Source: Pectinatus cerevisiiphilus (GTDB lineage: Bacteria; Bacillota; Negativicutes; Selenomonadales; Selenomonadaceae). Taken from it: a stretch of 64,000 nt of DNA. The position numbers and the translations under genes were made by a program. Location of the stretch: contig NZ_SMAA01000003.1 in assembly GCF_004341685.1 (NCBI RefSeq), forward strand, positions 158,124-222,123, given 5' to 3'. The notes under the pieces are model-generated. The model made no database searches and was not told the origin of the DNA. It saw nothing but the letters and a program-made list of their open reading frames with translations. Positions 9,451 through 18,536 of the stretch are shown in pieces (the first letter of the stretch is position 1; each line of letters begins with the position of its first letter).

Positions 9451-10635
9451 TTATAGTGAAGAAGCCGTTTTTTTCCTGCCGTGCAGCAGATAATAAAGAT
9501 ACATTGTAAAAATAGTACCTACGGCCATTATTTCGTACAAGCCGCGAAAGCCTACATAGGGCACTAGTAAGCCTAGAAATAATGGACCGATGCCCACACC
9601 ACCATCTGTAAGGGAAAAAAATGTAGATGTAGCCAGTCCCATATGATTGCGTGGTGTTAAGGCTATAGCGATGGCTTGTCCGCTGGACATAAATGTGCCA
9701 AAGCCAAAGCCGAGAAGTCCACCGGCGAGCAAAAGCATGAAGTTTGTATGCGCATAGCTAAGGAAAACCATGCCAATGGCAAAGACGAGAAAGGACGGAT
9801 ACATGACAAAATTGGCACCTTTTTTATCGAAAAGGCGGCCTGTTATCGGCCGTGAAAGCAGTATGACGATGGAATAAACAATGAAAAAGGTGCTACCGGC
9901 ATTGATTAAGTTTATTTCTCTTGTATAGGATGCTAGAAAGCTGATAATACTAGAATAGAAAAAGCCTAATAAACCACCTATAATTGCTATGGGCAGGGCA
10001 TTAAACTCTATAAAGCTATGCAAGTTGAACTTTTCTTTTTTTACTTGCGCAGGTACAGATACACTTGGCATATTATTTACTTTTAAAAGTAAGGCGGCGA
10101 TAAGACTTATCGCTAATACCACTGCACATGAAGTAAAAATAGCGGTGAAACTGATATGCTGATTCATATAGATACCGAGAAAAGGGCCTATTGCAGATGC
10201 AAGGGTAACGCTCATGGCGTAATAACCGATCCCCTCACCACGCCGTGCAGAGGGAATGATATTGGCAATGATAGTTCCTGTGGCCGTGGCCGAAATACCG
10301 AAGCCAATGCCATGCAGGGAGCGTATGAGGAGAAGCAGCACTATATTATCAGCACTAAAATAGAGGAAAGTTGCTAAAAAATAGATTGCCAAGCCAATAA
10401 ACAGTATTTTTTTCTGACCGATTTGTTCGATCGTTTTACCTGTAAAAATACGGGAAAAAAGCGCTGTCAAAATGAAAATCCCAGAAGCAAAACCAGCTGC
10501 TCCTGGTGAGGTATGAAGTTCGTCCATAGCGTAAATAGCGATTATAACTGTCAGCGTATAGTATACCAAATAGATAAAAAAATTGGCTGTTGAATCAATT
10601 ATAAAATTTTTAGTCCATAACCGTGAGTTATCCAC
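9451..10635 (-). CDS. MFS transporter
   Basis: 394-residue major facilitator superfamily protein with about twelve hydrophobic spans in two halves joined by a charged central loop (near residues 185-205, VPAQVKKEKFN). The MFS A-type motif is weakly visible after span 2 (GKTIEQIGQKK) and again in the second half (GRLFDKKGANF). The family moves small solutes with protons; the substrate cannot be told, though an efflux role is common for this subgroup. The start is GTG at 10635 with AAGGA 12 bases upstream. No functional link with its neighbours is apparent. Confidence 0.85.
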   Translation of the reverse strand: MDNSRLWTKNFIIDSTANFFIYLVYYTLTVIIAIYAMDELHTSPGAAGFASGIFILTALFSRIFTGKTIEQIGQKKILFIGLAIYFLATFLYFSADNIVLLLLIRSLHGIGFGISATATGTIIANIIPSARRGEGIGYYAMSVTLASAIGPFLGIYMNQHISFTAIFTSCAVVLAISLIAALLLKVNNMPSVSVPAQVKKEKFNLHSFIEFNALPIAIIGGLLGFFYSSIISFLASYTREINLINAGSTFFIVYSIVILLSRPITGRLFDKKGANFVMYPSFLVFAIGMVFLSYAHTNFMLLLAGGLLGFGFGTFMSSGQAIAIALTPRNHMGLATSTFFSLTDGGVGIGPLFLGLLVPYVGFRGLYEIMAVGTIFTMYLYYLLHGRKKTASSL

Positions 10636-10774
10636 CCAGCATTACCATCCTTAATATAGAAAATGTGATAATCTTAAAAATCCATTTTAGAAAAATCTGC
10701 TATAACAAAGTTATGGTAGCATATAAAGTAACAAAATGACAAATCGAGCTTATAATAATATTAATTTACCATTT

Positions 10775-11860
10775 TCAATCAAATTTCAAAGCGTTTTGTT
10801 TTTGGCATTGTTTAGAGCGAAGTAGTTTACGTATTTTAGATTCGACGACAGAAGCATCAATTGACCGCATACAGGCATTGCTGCCGTGGTGGCAGTGCGA
10901 TTTAAGGCAGGCAGTACATTTGTAGGAGCTGACTATTGAAACATGTCCGGGAATGAGTGGTCCGTATATTTCAGGCAAGGTAGGTCCCCATAAGCTTAAA
11001 GTAGCAAGCCCCACTGCTGTTGCGATATGAAGCGGGCCAGTATCTCCAGTAAGCAGAAGACTAGAAAAATAAAATAGTGCAGCAAGTTCTGGCAGCGTTG
11101 TTTCACCGGCAATGGAAAAAGAACTATGGGTCATTTTAGTACGGATATTGGTGATGCTTTTCACGTCATTTTTGGTACCGCAGAAGATGATTTGGACATT
11201 GCCGGGCAAAGGATCTAATGCCTGTATAAAATTAGCGGCAGGCCAATTTTTGCTGTCCCATGTAGTACAAGGAGAAACCATAAGTATGGGAAGAGTTAGG
11301 TCAATGCCCCGTTTTTGAAGGAAATGGATAGCAAATTCATGAAGTGTATGCGGTAGTTTTAAGATGAGATGTGGATCGGGTGCCCGTACACCGAGGGGTT
11401 GCAGTACAGCAGCATATTGTTGTATTTTGTGTGGGCTTTCTATCATCGGGGCAAGTTCTGTCATAAAAAGACTGTTAAATTCATGCATACCGCGTATACC
11501 TATTCGTCGCTTGGCTTTAGCGAGAAAGGATATACAGCCAGTCAGAAAAAGCCCATGGATGTCGAGGACTATATCGAACTGGTAAGGGGCAAAAAGCTTG
11601 TGCAGTTTGACTAGGGAACTTTTTAAGTCATGTAAAGAGAAATTAGCCGCTGCACGTTCAAAAGCATTTCTATCCCAAATGATGAGTTTATCAATGTCAG
11701 GATCATATCTAAGCAATTCGCTGGCGGGGGGACTGGCCAGCCAAGTGATATGGCAGTGCGGTGCATGTAACCGTAAGGTATGGGCAACAGCTGTCGCATG
11801 CATGACATCACCAATAGAACTGAGCCGTACAATGAGAAAGTGCATTTTATTAAGATTCAT
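10775..11860 (-). CDS. Glycosyltransferase family 9 (LPS heptosyltransferase-like)
   Basis: 361-residue GT9 protein. Its N-terminus FLIVRLSSIGDVMHATAVA is the typical ADP-heptose:LPS heptosyltransferase start, and the second half has the donor-site segments LMVSPCTTWDSKNWPAANF and LLTGDTGPLHIATAVG. A cysteine cluster (KCTACLKSHCHHGSNAC) near residue 310 is common in this branch. It implies a lipopolysaccharide core and therefore an outer membrane. Exact acceptor unknown. The ribosome binding site is weak; ATG at 11845 is an alternative start. It lies downstream of hfq but behind the hfq terminator. Confidence 0.87.
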   Translation of the reverse strand: MNLNKMHFLIVRLSSIGDVMHATAVAHTLRLHAPHCHITWLASPPASELLRYDPDIDKLIIWDRNAFERAAANFSLHDLKSSLVKLHKLFAPYQFDIVLDIHGLFLTGCISFLAKAKRRIGIRGMHEFNSLFMTELAPMIESPHKIQQYAAVLQPLGVRAPDPHLILKLPHTLHEFAIHFLQKRGIDLTLPILMVSPCTTWDSKNWPAANFIQALDPLPGNVQIIFCGTKNDVKSITNIRTKMTHSSFSIAGETTLPELAALFYFSSLLLTGDTGPLHIATAVGLATLSLWGPTLPEIYGPLIPGHVSIVSSYKCTACLKSHCHHGSNACMRSIDASVVESKIRKLLRSKQCQKQNALKFD

Positions 11861-11927
11861 AGGTTATAGCAGTCTTTCTAAAATTCATAGAGAATATTAA
11901 TATTTAATGACTATTAAAGGTATACGG

Positions 11928-11980
11928 AAAAAAATCCCCTTACATAAGTCAATCATATGATTTATGCAAAGGGAATCCTT
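11928..11980 (-). terminator. Terminator downstream of hfq
   Basis: On the minus strand an imperfect long stem (ATTCCCTTTGCATAA against TTATGTAAGGGGAT) is followed by a run of seven T. Confidence 0.72.
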
Positions 11981-12018
11981 TCTTTAATTTGTCTTCTTGC
12001 AGTATAAATAATAAATGC

Positions 12019-12273
12019 TTACATATGAGGAGAATCAGAATCCTTTTTTTCCGTTGTATAATTCATAGACAAGGGATGAACAGGCGTAATCGTAGAAATT
12101 GCATGCTTATATACCAGTTGCTGCTTGCCATTGCTGTCAAGGATGACAGTAAAATTGTCAAAACCGGTTACGTTGCCGCGCAATTGAAAACCATTCACTA
12201 AATAAATAGTGACGCTTACATTTTCCTTACGAGCTTGATTTAAAAAAGCATCCTGAAGATTAATTGCTTTCAA
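12019..12273 (-). CDS. hfq: RNA chaperone Hfq
   Basis: Hexameric Sm-like RNA chaperone that pairs small RNAs with mRNAs. The Sm1 motif is in [13 protein letters not shown]...GFDNFTVIL (residues 21-46) and the Sm2 signature YKHAIST lies at residues 55-61; the C-terminal tail of about 18 residues is short and polar. It starts with TTG at 12273, eight bases after GGGAGG. It sits directly downstream of miaA, the conserved miaA-hfq pair found across many bacteria. 84 residues is the usual firmicute length. Confidence 0.96.
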   Translation of the reverse strand: MKAINLQDAFLNQARKENVSVTIYLVNGFQLRGNVTGFDNFTVILDSNGKQQLVYKHAISTITPVHPLSMNYTTEKKDSDSPHM

Positions 12274-12325
12274 TAAGTTTTCCTCCCAAATTCAACGGTA
12301 ATTTAGGACTATTATAATTTAAATT

Positions 12326-13282
12326 TTATTCATAGTCAAATTTTTGCGATATTAATTTACAAATTTCGTCTGCTAATTCCTCTGTAGTCATCTTATCTAC
12401 CCAAAGCCAATTTATGTAAGGCATTTTGCGATACCATGTTAGCTGTCTTTTGGCAAAATGACGTGTTGCTTTTTTTATATCATCTACAGCAAGGGATAGC
12501 GGGAGTTCGCCTGCCAAACAAGCAGCTAGTTGCCTATAGCCTATAGCCTGCATAGACTGGCTGGAGCGGTCGACGCCGCTCTTTAATAAGGTTTCAACTT
12601 CAGCAAGCCAGCCATTTTTTATCATTATGTCTACTCGTTCGTTTATGCGCGTGTATAATTCGCTGCGCTGTCGGTTTAAGCCTATGACTACAGCATCATA
12701 ACGCAGTTCATTATTGACTGCGAATTTATCGCGGGAAATAGTAGCTTTATCGTATTCATATACTTCTATGGCTCTTATTATTCGCCTGAAATTATTTACA
12801 TGTAGTCTAGCTGCTGTATCAGGATCGATTTTAGCCAGCATGGCTAAAACATATTCTCTGCCGTGCTCTTTGGCCAGTGTTTCTAAATGAAGGCGAAGTG
12901 AAGGGTTTTCGGGAGCAGTATTGAATTTGTATCCTTCAAGTAAAGATTTCAGGTAAAGACCTGTGCCGCCGACAATTATTGGTATTTTATGTTGAGTATT
13001 AAGCGTGTCTATTAAAATATCTGCTTTTTCACAAAAAGCAGTGACATTAAAAGCATCTTGCGGTGCTAAAATATCTATCAGATGATGCTTGACAGTGGCT
13101 CTTTCTGCCAGGTCTGGTTTGGCGGTGCCAATATCAAGTCCCTTGTAAACCAGCATGGAATCACCAGAAATGATTTCTGTGTGCAGTTTTTTTGCCACTA
13201 CGAGGCTGGCCTCTGTTTTGCCGACAGCTGTTGGGCCAAGGATAACTACTACGCGTTGCCTTTTTAAAATCTTCTCTGCCAT
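12326..13282 (-). CDS. miaA: tRNA dimethylallyltransferase MiaA
   Basis: Transfers a dimethylallyl group from DMAPP (the product of IspH) to A37 of tRNAs reading UNN codons. The P-loop GPTAVGKTEAS is at residues 17-27, then SGDSMLVYKGLDIGTAKP, HHLIDILAP and IVGGTGLYLKSLLEG, all family hallmarks. The 318-residue length is normal. Its ATG overlaps the stop of the upstream hydrolase gene by one base (TAATG), so the two are translationally coupled; hfq follows 52 bases downstream. Confidence 0.96.
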   Translation of the reverse strand: MAEKILKRQRVVVILGPTAVGKTEASLVVAKKLHTEIISGDSMLVYKGLDIGTAKPDLAERATVKHHLIDILAPQDAFNVTAFCEKADILIDTLNTQHKIPIIVGGTGLYLKSLLEGYKFNTAPENPSLRLHLETLAKEHGREYVLAMLAKIDPDTAARLHVNNFRRIIRAIEVYEYDKATISRDKFAVNNELRYDAVVIGLNRQRSELYTRINERVDIMIKNGWLAEVETLLKSGVDRSSQSMQAIGYRQLAACLAGELPLSLAVDDIKKATRHFAKRQLTWYRKMPYINWLWVDKMTTEELADEICKLISQKFDYE

Positions 13283-13956
13283 TATTTTGTCAGTTCCAAA
13301 GAATCTCCAGGATTGACGATATGGACTTTCACCGCAGCTAGACTTTCAGCAATCTGTCTGAAAATATTAGGGTCCTGTTTAATTGCCGGCCAGGTGTTAT
13401 AGTGGATGGGGATGACGTTGTGCGCCCGCAGCATTTGTGCTGCACGGGCTGCATCTTCATTGCCCATGGTGAAATTATCGCCTATTGGTAAAATAGCATA
13501 ATCAATTTTTTCTTTAGTGCCTATGATCTGCATATCAGAAAATAGCGCTGTGTCACCGGAATAGTATACTGTGGGGCCTTCTTTAAACCTTATGACGAAA
13601 CCGCAGGCCAGTCCACCGGCTACACCACTGCTGTGAATGGCCGCAGTCATCCGTACAGAACCGAAAGGCAGGGCTGCCGATCCTCCTATATTCATTGGAT
13701 GGATATTTTTTGCACCTTTGCATAATTTAAGTACTTCTGGAATCGCTATCAGCATAGCGTTAGTTTTTTGGGCAATGGCAGGTGCATCACCGAGATGGTC
13801 GAAATGGGCATGGCTGATTAATATATATTGACAATCAACGTCCAACGGATTTATATTGGTTTGTGGATTATCGGTAAAAAAGGGATCAACTAAGATTGTT
13901 TCGTTACCTGTATTCAGAGAAAAGCAGGAATGACCATAAAATTTAAAATTAATCAT
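13282..13956 (-). CDS. Metal-dependent hydrolase, UPF0173 (metallo-beta-lactamase fold)
   Basis: 224-residue protein of the YtkL/UPF0173 family. The zinc-binding motif of the metallo-beta-lactamase fold is visible as SHAHFDHLGDA near residue 49, followed by YYSGDTALF near residue 130 and the late PIHYNTWP. The substrate is unknown for the family. It starts at ATG 13956 behind GGAGGCTC and is the first gene of a hydrolase-miaA-hfq operon, divergent from thiamine pyrophosphokinase. Confidence 0.9.
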   Translation of the reverse strand: MINFKFYGHSCFSLNTGNETILVDPFFTDNPQTNINPLDVDCQYILISHAHFDHLGDAPAIAQKTNAMLIAIPEVLKLCKGAKNIHPMNIGGSAALPFGSVRMTAAIHSSGVAGGLACGFVIRFKEGPTVYYSGDTALFSDMQIIGTKEKIDYAILPIGDNFTMGNEDAARAAQMLRAHNVIPIHYNTWPAIKQDPNIFRQIAESLAAVKVHIVNPGDSLELTK

Positions 13957-13998
13957 AAAGAGCCTCCATTCTGCCGTTCATGCGGCAAGATATTATAT

Positions 13999-14004
13999 TA
14001 TAAT
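13999..14004 (+). promoter_or_regulatory. Probable -10 box for the thiamine pyrophosphokinase transcript
   Basis: TATAAT lies 12 bases before the long inverted repeat that opens the leader. No good -35 is seen; a small palindrome (TGCCG-TTCATG-CGGCA at 13972-13987) occupies that position and might be an operator. Confidence 0.4.
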
Positions 14005-14015
14005 TATGGATTGAG

Positions 14016-14087
14016 TGGGAAACTCCTGCAATTGAGCATAAATGCATTGTTGTAGATGCTTGATAGCGTTTTGTGGGGAGTTTCCCA
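14016..14087 (+). ncRNA. Structured 5' leader upstream of thiamine pyrophosphokinase (unassigned)
   Basis: A perfect 11-bp inverted repeat (TGGGAAACTCC at 14016 and GGAGTTTCCCA at 14077) encloses 50 bases that can form smaller helices (GCAT-AA-ATGC; GAGCAT with ATGCTT). It starts about five bases after the expected transcription start and ends six bases before the GAGGAG ribosome binding site. It does not resemble the TPP aptamer. It may be a cis-regulatory RNA or simply a stable leader. Confidence 0.4.
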
Positions 14088-14106
14088 TGATGTGAGGAGT
14101 AATAAA

Positions 14107-14829
14107 ATGGTAGAGCGTTTTCTAGTGCCTGAATTGGCATTGTGCAAAGAAAGTATTAATGAACAGCAGGTGAAAATATTACTTATAGCAGGCGGCCGTT
14201 CTCCTGCTACTGTATGGCTGCAAAAAATTGCTGCCGGCAGGATAGTATATTGTGCTGACCACGGTCTTGATAGCTGCCTGCATGCCGGAGTAAAACCTAA
14301 TTATATATTAGGTGATGGTGACAGTGCAAACTCCGCAAACTGGTCATGGGCTAAATCTGCCGGAATACCATTTGCGCAATTCCCGACGGATAAGGATTTA
14401 ACGGACACACAGCTGGCTTTACGCTTGATAGCAGAACATTATCCGCATGCTGAAATTATCCTTACAGGAGCATGGGGAGGCAGGTTTGATCATCTGTTCA
14501 GCAGTGTATTTTCTTTGTCGAGGATGGCAGATAAAGACGTAAACTTATGTGTAGCTGATGAAAAGGAAACTTTAATATATTTAAAGAATGCAGATATTTC
14601 CTTTAAATGTATGGAAATTCCCCTTAGCATTTCTTTACTGCCCCTTAGCAATACTTGTAGTGGCGTTAGTATAAATGGAGTAAAATGGCCGCTTGATGAA
14701 GTCACCCTTTTACAGGACAATCCATATGCGGTGAGCAATGTTTTACACAGCGCTAATGAGTTTGCAGTAAAAGTAAAAGAAGGGCTTTTAGGCGTTTATT
14801 TTTGCTGGCAAGACTTTGGCAAGAATTAA
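14107..14829 (+). CDS. Thiamine diphosphokinase
   Basis: Converts thiamine to the cofactor thiamine diphosphate, which PFOR (nifJ, downstream) requires. The 240-residue protein has CADHGLDSCLHAGVKPNYILGD near residue 54, a DKDLTDTQLALRL motif near residue 95 and LTGAWGGRFDH near residue 119, which match the thiN/TPK catalytic domain; the C-terminal substrate-binding domain contains SLLPLSNTCSGVS. ATG at 14107 lies seven bases after GAGGAG; the frame is open 51 bases further upstream, but that stretch is within the leader helix. Confidence 0.88.
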   Translation: MVERFLVPELALCKESINEQQVKILLIAGGRSPATVWLQKIAAGRIVYCADHGLDSCLHAGVKPNYILGDGDSANSANWSWAKSAGIPFAQFPTDKDLTDTQLALRLIAEHYPHAEIILTGAWGGRFDHLFSSVFSLSRMADKDVNLCVADEKETLIYLKNADISFKCMEIPLSISLLPLSNTCSGVSINGVKWPLDEVTLLQDNPYAVSNVLHSANEFAVKVKEGLLGVYFCWQDFGKN

Positions 14830-14875
14830 CCTGTAAAGGACGAAATAATAACTAAAAAATATGACGATAAAAACA

Positions 14876-14906
14876 CTCCCCGTCTGAATAAGCCGGGGAG
14901 CTTTTC
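14876..14906. terminator. Terminator between the thiamine kinase and aminopeptidase genes
   Basis: CTCCCCG and CGGGGAG pair around an 11-base loop, with CTTTTC on the plus side and an A-rich stretch before it, so it may serve both convergent genes. Confidence 0.75.
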
Positions 14907-14935
14907 TAATACAATATCTCAAATGGAGTTATTAA

Positions 14936-16339
14936 TCATGCTTCAGCCAAAAAAGCACTGTAGCCTTTTTTCGTTTCGTAAACGTCAATTTTGCTGGTTA
15001 CTTCCCATGGAGCATGCATGTTGAGCACAGCAACGCCGCTGTCAATGACCTGCATACCGTATAGAGCCATAATATAGGCAATGGTGCCGCCGCCACCTAA
15101 ATCGACGCGTCCAAGTTCAGAGAATTGGATGTTTACTTTATGCTTAGCCATCATTGCCCTGATTTCTCCTAAGTATTCTGCATTGGCGTCATTAGAACCG
15201 GATTTTCCCCGTGATCCGGTAAATTTATTAAAGGCCATGCCTTTACCAAGATAGGCAATATTTTTTTTATCAAAGGCTGAAGCGTATAAAGCATCATAGC
15301 CAGAAGTAACATCAGAAGAAAGCATTTTGGAATTAGCCAGACAACGACGCAGATTCAGTTCGTTGTATACACCAAGTGCATTCAGTAGTTCTGCCAATGT
15401 ATTTTCAAAGAATTTAGACTGCATACCAGTAGCACCTACGCTGCCTATTTCTTCTTTATCAACCAGTAGGCAGCAAGCGGTCTTCTTTACCGTTTCTGTT
15501 TCCAACATGGCTGCAAGGGAAGTATAAGCACAGACACGGTCATCCTGTCCATAAGAAATTATCATGCTGCGGTCGATGCCCAGTTCTCTTGCTGAGCCTG
15601 CCGGGACTATTTCAAGTTCTGCGGACAGCAAATCATCTTCTTCAATGCCATAGGTGCTTTTTAATATATCAAGGACATTTGCCTTAACGGCATCCTTTTC
15701 TTCGCCTTTAAGCGGCAGGGAACCGAAGAGCAGGTCAAGTGATTCACCAGTGATTACTTCTGAAGCCTTTTTAGCCATCTGTTCCTGCGCAAGATGGATA
15801 AGCAGGTCTGTCACGCAAAATACGGGATCGTCTTCTTTTTCACCGATGACGATATCAACGACGGTTTTATCTTTCTTAACTACTACACCATGTATGGCTA
15901 ACGGTAAAGTAACCCATTGGTATTTTTTAATGCCGCCGTAATAATGTGTGTCCAAGTAAGACAAGCCGCCTTCTTCGTATAACGGATTTTGTTTTACATC
16001 AAGTCGTGGACTATCTATATGCGCACCAAGGATCGTCAGGCCATTTTCCAATGGTTCTGTGCCTATATTAAAGAGGACAACAGATTTTTTCATACAGACA
16101 GAATAAACTTTATCGCCTGGTTGAAGAAGCTCTTTGTTGGTGATTATTGTTTCGAGATTTTTATATCCTTTTTGTTCTGCTTGATTAATAATTTCCCGAA
16201 CGCATTCTCTTTCTGTTTTTCCTGTGGTCAGAAACTGGCGGTACCCGTCACAAAGTACCTGTAAGTCTTTTTTTTCTTTTTTATTATATTTTTCCCAAAC
16301 GGATTTTTTTGTTTCTTTTTTATTTTCATTTTTGGCCAT
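14936..16339 (-). CDS. M18 family aminopeptidase (aspartyl aminopeptidase-like)
   Basis: Cytoplasmic zinc exopeptidase removing N-terminal residues from peptides. Metal-site segments are visible: GAHIDSPRLD near residue 104, DKEEIGSVGATGMQS near residue 284, and the C-terminal VAVLNMHAPWEVTSKIDVYE. The 467-residue length matches the M18/aminopeptidase 1 group of firmicutes. The lysine-rich N-terminus (KKETKKSVWEKYNKKEKK) is usual in this group. It starts at ATG 16339 behind GGAGGT and has its own promoter at 16370-16398. Confidence 0.92.
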   Translation of the reverse strand: MAKNENKKETKKSVWEKYNKKEKKDLQVLCDGYRQFLTTGKTERECVREIINQAEQKGYKNLETIITNKELLQPGDKVYSVCMKKSVVLFNIGTEPLENGLTILGAHIDSPRLDVKQNPLYEEGGLSYLDTHYYGGIKKYQWVTLPLAIHGVVVKKDKTVVDIVIGEKEDDPVFCVTDLLIHLAQEQMAKKASEVITGESLDLLFGSLPLKGEEKDAVKANVLDILKSTYGIEEDDLLSAELEIVPAGSARELGIDRSMIISYGQDDRVCAYTSLAAMLETETVKKTACCLLVDKEEIGSVGATGMQSKFFENTLAELLNALGVYNELNLRRCLANSKMLSSDVTSGYDALYASAFDKKNIAYLGKGMAFNKFTGSRGKSGSNDANAEYLGEIRAMMAKHKVNIQFSELGRVDLGGGGTIAYIMALYGMQVIDSGVAVLNMHAPWEVTSKIDVYETKKGYSAFLAEA

Positions 16340-16369
16340 ATTCTTACCTCCAAAGTATAGTATGGTTTT

Positions 16370-16398
16370 ATTATACTATTCCCGCTTTTATATAGCAA
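16370..16398 (-). promoter_or_regulatory. Promoter of the M18 aminopeptidase gene
   Basis: On the minus strand TTGCTA (16393-16398), a 17-base spacer and TATAAT (16370-16375) form a near-consensus sigma-70 promoter about 30 bases before the coding start. Confidence 0.65.
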
Positions 16399-16523
16399 TC
16401 AAAAGCCCGCAGAATAGGTAATTTTTACGTGTAAATTACATATGAAGCAAAATAATCGTGTCTACTTTCCTGTAATAAGGGGATTTTACCTTTTTAGTCA
16501 GGGCGTTAAAATTAAAAAAGTAA

Positions 16524-16573
16524 TTTATACGACAAGAACGGATTGCTCGAGCAATCCGTTCTTGTCGTATAAA
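16524..16573. repeat. 50-bp perfect palindrome (possible terminator of the PFL operon)
   Basis: Two 25-base arms (TTTATACGACAAGAACGGAT plus TGCTC, and their exact complement) meet with no spacer. On the minus strand a T-rich stretch follows, so it can act as a terminator for the PFL-ACT operon, but a loop-less perfect palindrome of this length is unusual for one. Confidence 0.8.
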
Positions 16574-16592
16574 CTGTATATAAATTGTTATT

Positions 16593-17954
16593 TTAATTTG
16601 TAAGACTTCTGATAGGGGCAGGGATTCTTCCACCTCTAGCGATAAATGCTTCTGAACTGTATTGGCTTTTGATAGGCATTATTGGACAGCGGCCCAGTAA
16701 ACCGCCAAAATTAACCGAATCGCCGACTTTTTTACCGGGGACAGGTATTAACCGTACTGCTGTTGTTTTATTGTTTATCATGCCAATAGCAGCTTCATCT
16801 GCGATAATAGCCGATATAGTTGCAGCGGAAACATCTCCGGCAACTGCTATCATGTCAAGACCAACTGAGCATACACAGGTCATTGCCTCAAGTTTTTCCA
16901 AAGAAAGACTGCCTTTTTCTACAGCACTAATCATACCGGCATCTTCACTTACAGGAATAAAAGCACCACTCAGACCGCCTACATGGGAAGAAGCCATAAG
17001 CCCGCCTTTTTTTACAGCATCGTTCAATAAGGCTAATGCCGCTGTTGTTCCGGGTGCACCGCAACTTTCCAGCCCCATTTCTTCTAATATATGGGCTACA
17101 CTGTCACCTACTGCTGGTGTTGGTGCCAACGATAGATCAATGATACCAAAGGGAACGCCAAGCCGTTGTGAAGCTTCCCGGGCAACAAGCTGGCCTACAC
17201 GTGTTATTTTATAAGCTGTTTTCTTAATGGTTTCAGCTACTTCACTGAAATCAGCACTTTTTATATCTTCAAGAGCATGTTTGACGACACCTGGGCCACT
17301 GACACCGACACTGATAACTTTTTCGGCTTCACTGACACCATGGAAAGCACCGGCCATAAACGGGTTGTCGCCCGGAGCATTGGAAAATACAACGAGCTTA
17401 GCGCAGCCAATAGCTTCACGGTCACGAGTCAGTTCAGCTGTACGTTTAATGATTTCTCCCATTTCCCGTACACAATCCATATTTATGCCAGCCTTAGTAG
17501 AACCGAGGTTTACTGATGAGCAGACGATATCGGTCGAGGCAAGAGCCTGGGGAATGGATTTTATTAGTATTTTATCCCCATTTGTATAACCCTTTTCGAC
17601 GAGTGCGGAAAAACCACCGATAAAATTAATACCGACTTCTTTAGCCGCCTTATCTAAGGCTTCAGCCACAGGAACATATGTATCTGTTTTACAAGCTTCA
17701 GCAGCAATAGCTATTGGTGTGACGGATACTCGCTTATGAATGATAGGAATACCATATTCGCTTTCTATATCTGCACCCGTTTTTACCAGAAATTCAGCTG
17801 ATTTCGTAATTTTATCATAAATATTGCGGCAAAACTGTTCTATGTTTGGATGTGCACAATCACGTAAGCTGATTCCCATAGTAATGGTTCTTACATCAAG
17901 CTTATTTTCTGTGATCATGCGATTTGTTTCCATTATGTCATTGATGGTGATCAC
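16593..17954 (-). CDS. PFL family protein (UPF0210, DUF711)
   Basis: 453-residue protein of a widespread family of unknown function whose fold is related to pyruvate formate-lyase. Family segments include [11 protein letters not shown] near residue 24, [17 protein letters not shown] near residue 145, [15 protein letters not shown] near residue 191, and a C-terminal GGRIPAPI. No radical-enzyme glycyl loop is evident to me. It follows the ACT-domain gene by 15 bases; the pair is conserved together in many anaerobes, which suggests that the small protein senses a ligand for this one. Confidence 0.88.
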   Translation of the reverse strand: MITINDIMETNRMITENKLDVRTITMGISLRDCAHPNIEQFCRNIYDKITKSAEFLVKTGADIESEYGIPIIHKRVSVTPIAIAAEACKTDTYVPVAEALDKAAKEVGINFIGGFSALVEKGYTNGDKILIKSIPQALASTDIVCSSVNLGSTKAGINMDCVREMGEIIKRTAELTRDREAIGCAKLVVFSNAPGDNPFMAGAFHGVSEAEKVISVGVSGPGVVKHALEDIKSADFSEVAETIKKTAYKITRVGQLVAREASQRLGVPFGIIDLSLAPTPAVGDSVAHILEEMGLESCGAPGTTAALALLNDAVKKGGLMASSHVGGLSGAFIPVSEDAGMISAVEKGSLSLEKLEAMTCVCSVGLDMIAVAGDVSAATISAIIADEAAIGMINNKTTAVRLIPVPGKKVGDSVNFGGLLGRCPIMPIKSQYSSEAFIARGGRIPAPIRSLTN

Positions 17955-17969
17955 TGTATTTCCTCCAAT

Positions 17970-18239
17970 TTAAACATTGTGCATGACATTGAAAATATCC
18001 TGATGTTGAACCTTTATATCGAGGTTTATTTCAGAACCCTTTTCTTTTAAGATTTTTTGTAATTCCTGCAGTTTTATTTTGCTGTCAGTCATCTCAACAA
18101 TCATAACCATGTTAAAAAAACCTTCCATGATATTTTGATTGATGTTTAAAATATTGACATTGTTTTCAGCAAGAATATTGCTAACCATGGCAATTATTCC
18201 CACACGGTCTTTTCCTACAATTGTCACTACAAGTTTCAT
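17970..18239 (-). CDS. ACT domain-containing protein (UPF0237)
   Basis: An 89-residue protein made almost wholly of one ACT domain (KLVVTIVGKDRVGIIAMVSN at the N-terminus), a fold that binds amino acids or similar small ligands, often as a dimer. ATG at 18239 lies eight bases after AGGAG; the GTG two codons upstream falls within that spacing. It is the first gene of the ACT-PFL pair. Confidence 0.9.
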   Translation of the reverse strand: MKLVVTIVGKDRVGIIAMVSNILAENNVNILNINQNIMEGFFNMVMIVEMTDSKIKLQELQKILKEKGSEINLDIKVQHQDIFNVMHNV

Positions 18240-18536
18240 CTGCACTGCTCCTATTCATTAAGATATTTTTTAATTATAACACAAAAGTAAACAGTGTGAC
18301 ACTATTTTTTCCTTTTGCATAACCCGTACCAAAATCTGGCAAAGGTTTTTATCAAGGGCTTTAACAATACAATATCATTACTTAGCAAGAAAAAATTTCT
18401 TTAGACAATCCTTAGATAAATACCGATTGTATGCACTTATGTACACGTGAGTTAGATAATCTTAGGATAAGATGGATAACGGGAAGCAAAAATCCCCCGT
18501 AAATATTTACAGGGGATTTCTGTTAAAACTATAATA
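18240..18536. other. Intergenic region between nifJ and the ACT gene
   Basis: 297 bases without a gene. The end next to nifJ holds its terminator; the end next to the ACT gene should hold the promoter of the ACT-PFL pair. I see no other structure. Confidence 0.6.
18487..18519 (-). terminator. nifJ terminator
   Basis: AAATCCCC pairs with GGGGATTT around an inner TAAATATTTA palindrome, and the minus strand continues with five T. Confidence 0.85.

Noticed and set aside
13957..14106. TPP riboswitch before the thiamine kinase gene
   Set aside because: The conserved CTGAGA-type core and second conserved strand of the TPP aptamer are not present, so I report only an unassigned structured leader.
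16669..17589. Two long plus-strand frames opposite the PFL gene
   Set aside because: Both mirror the conserved PFL coding sequence, have shadow-type composition and no start signals.
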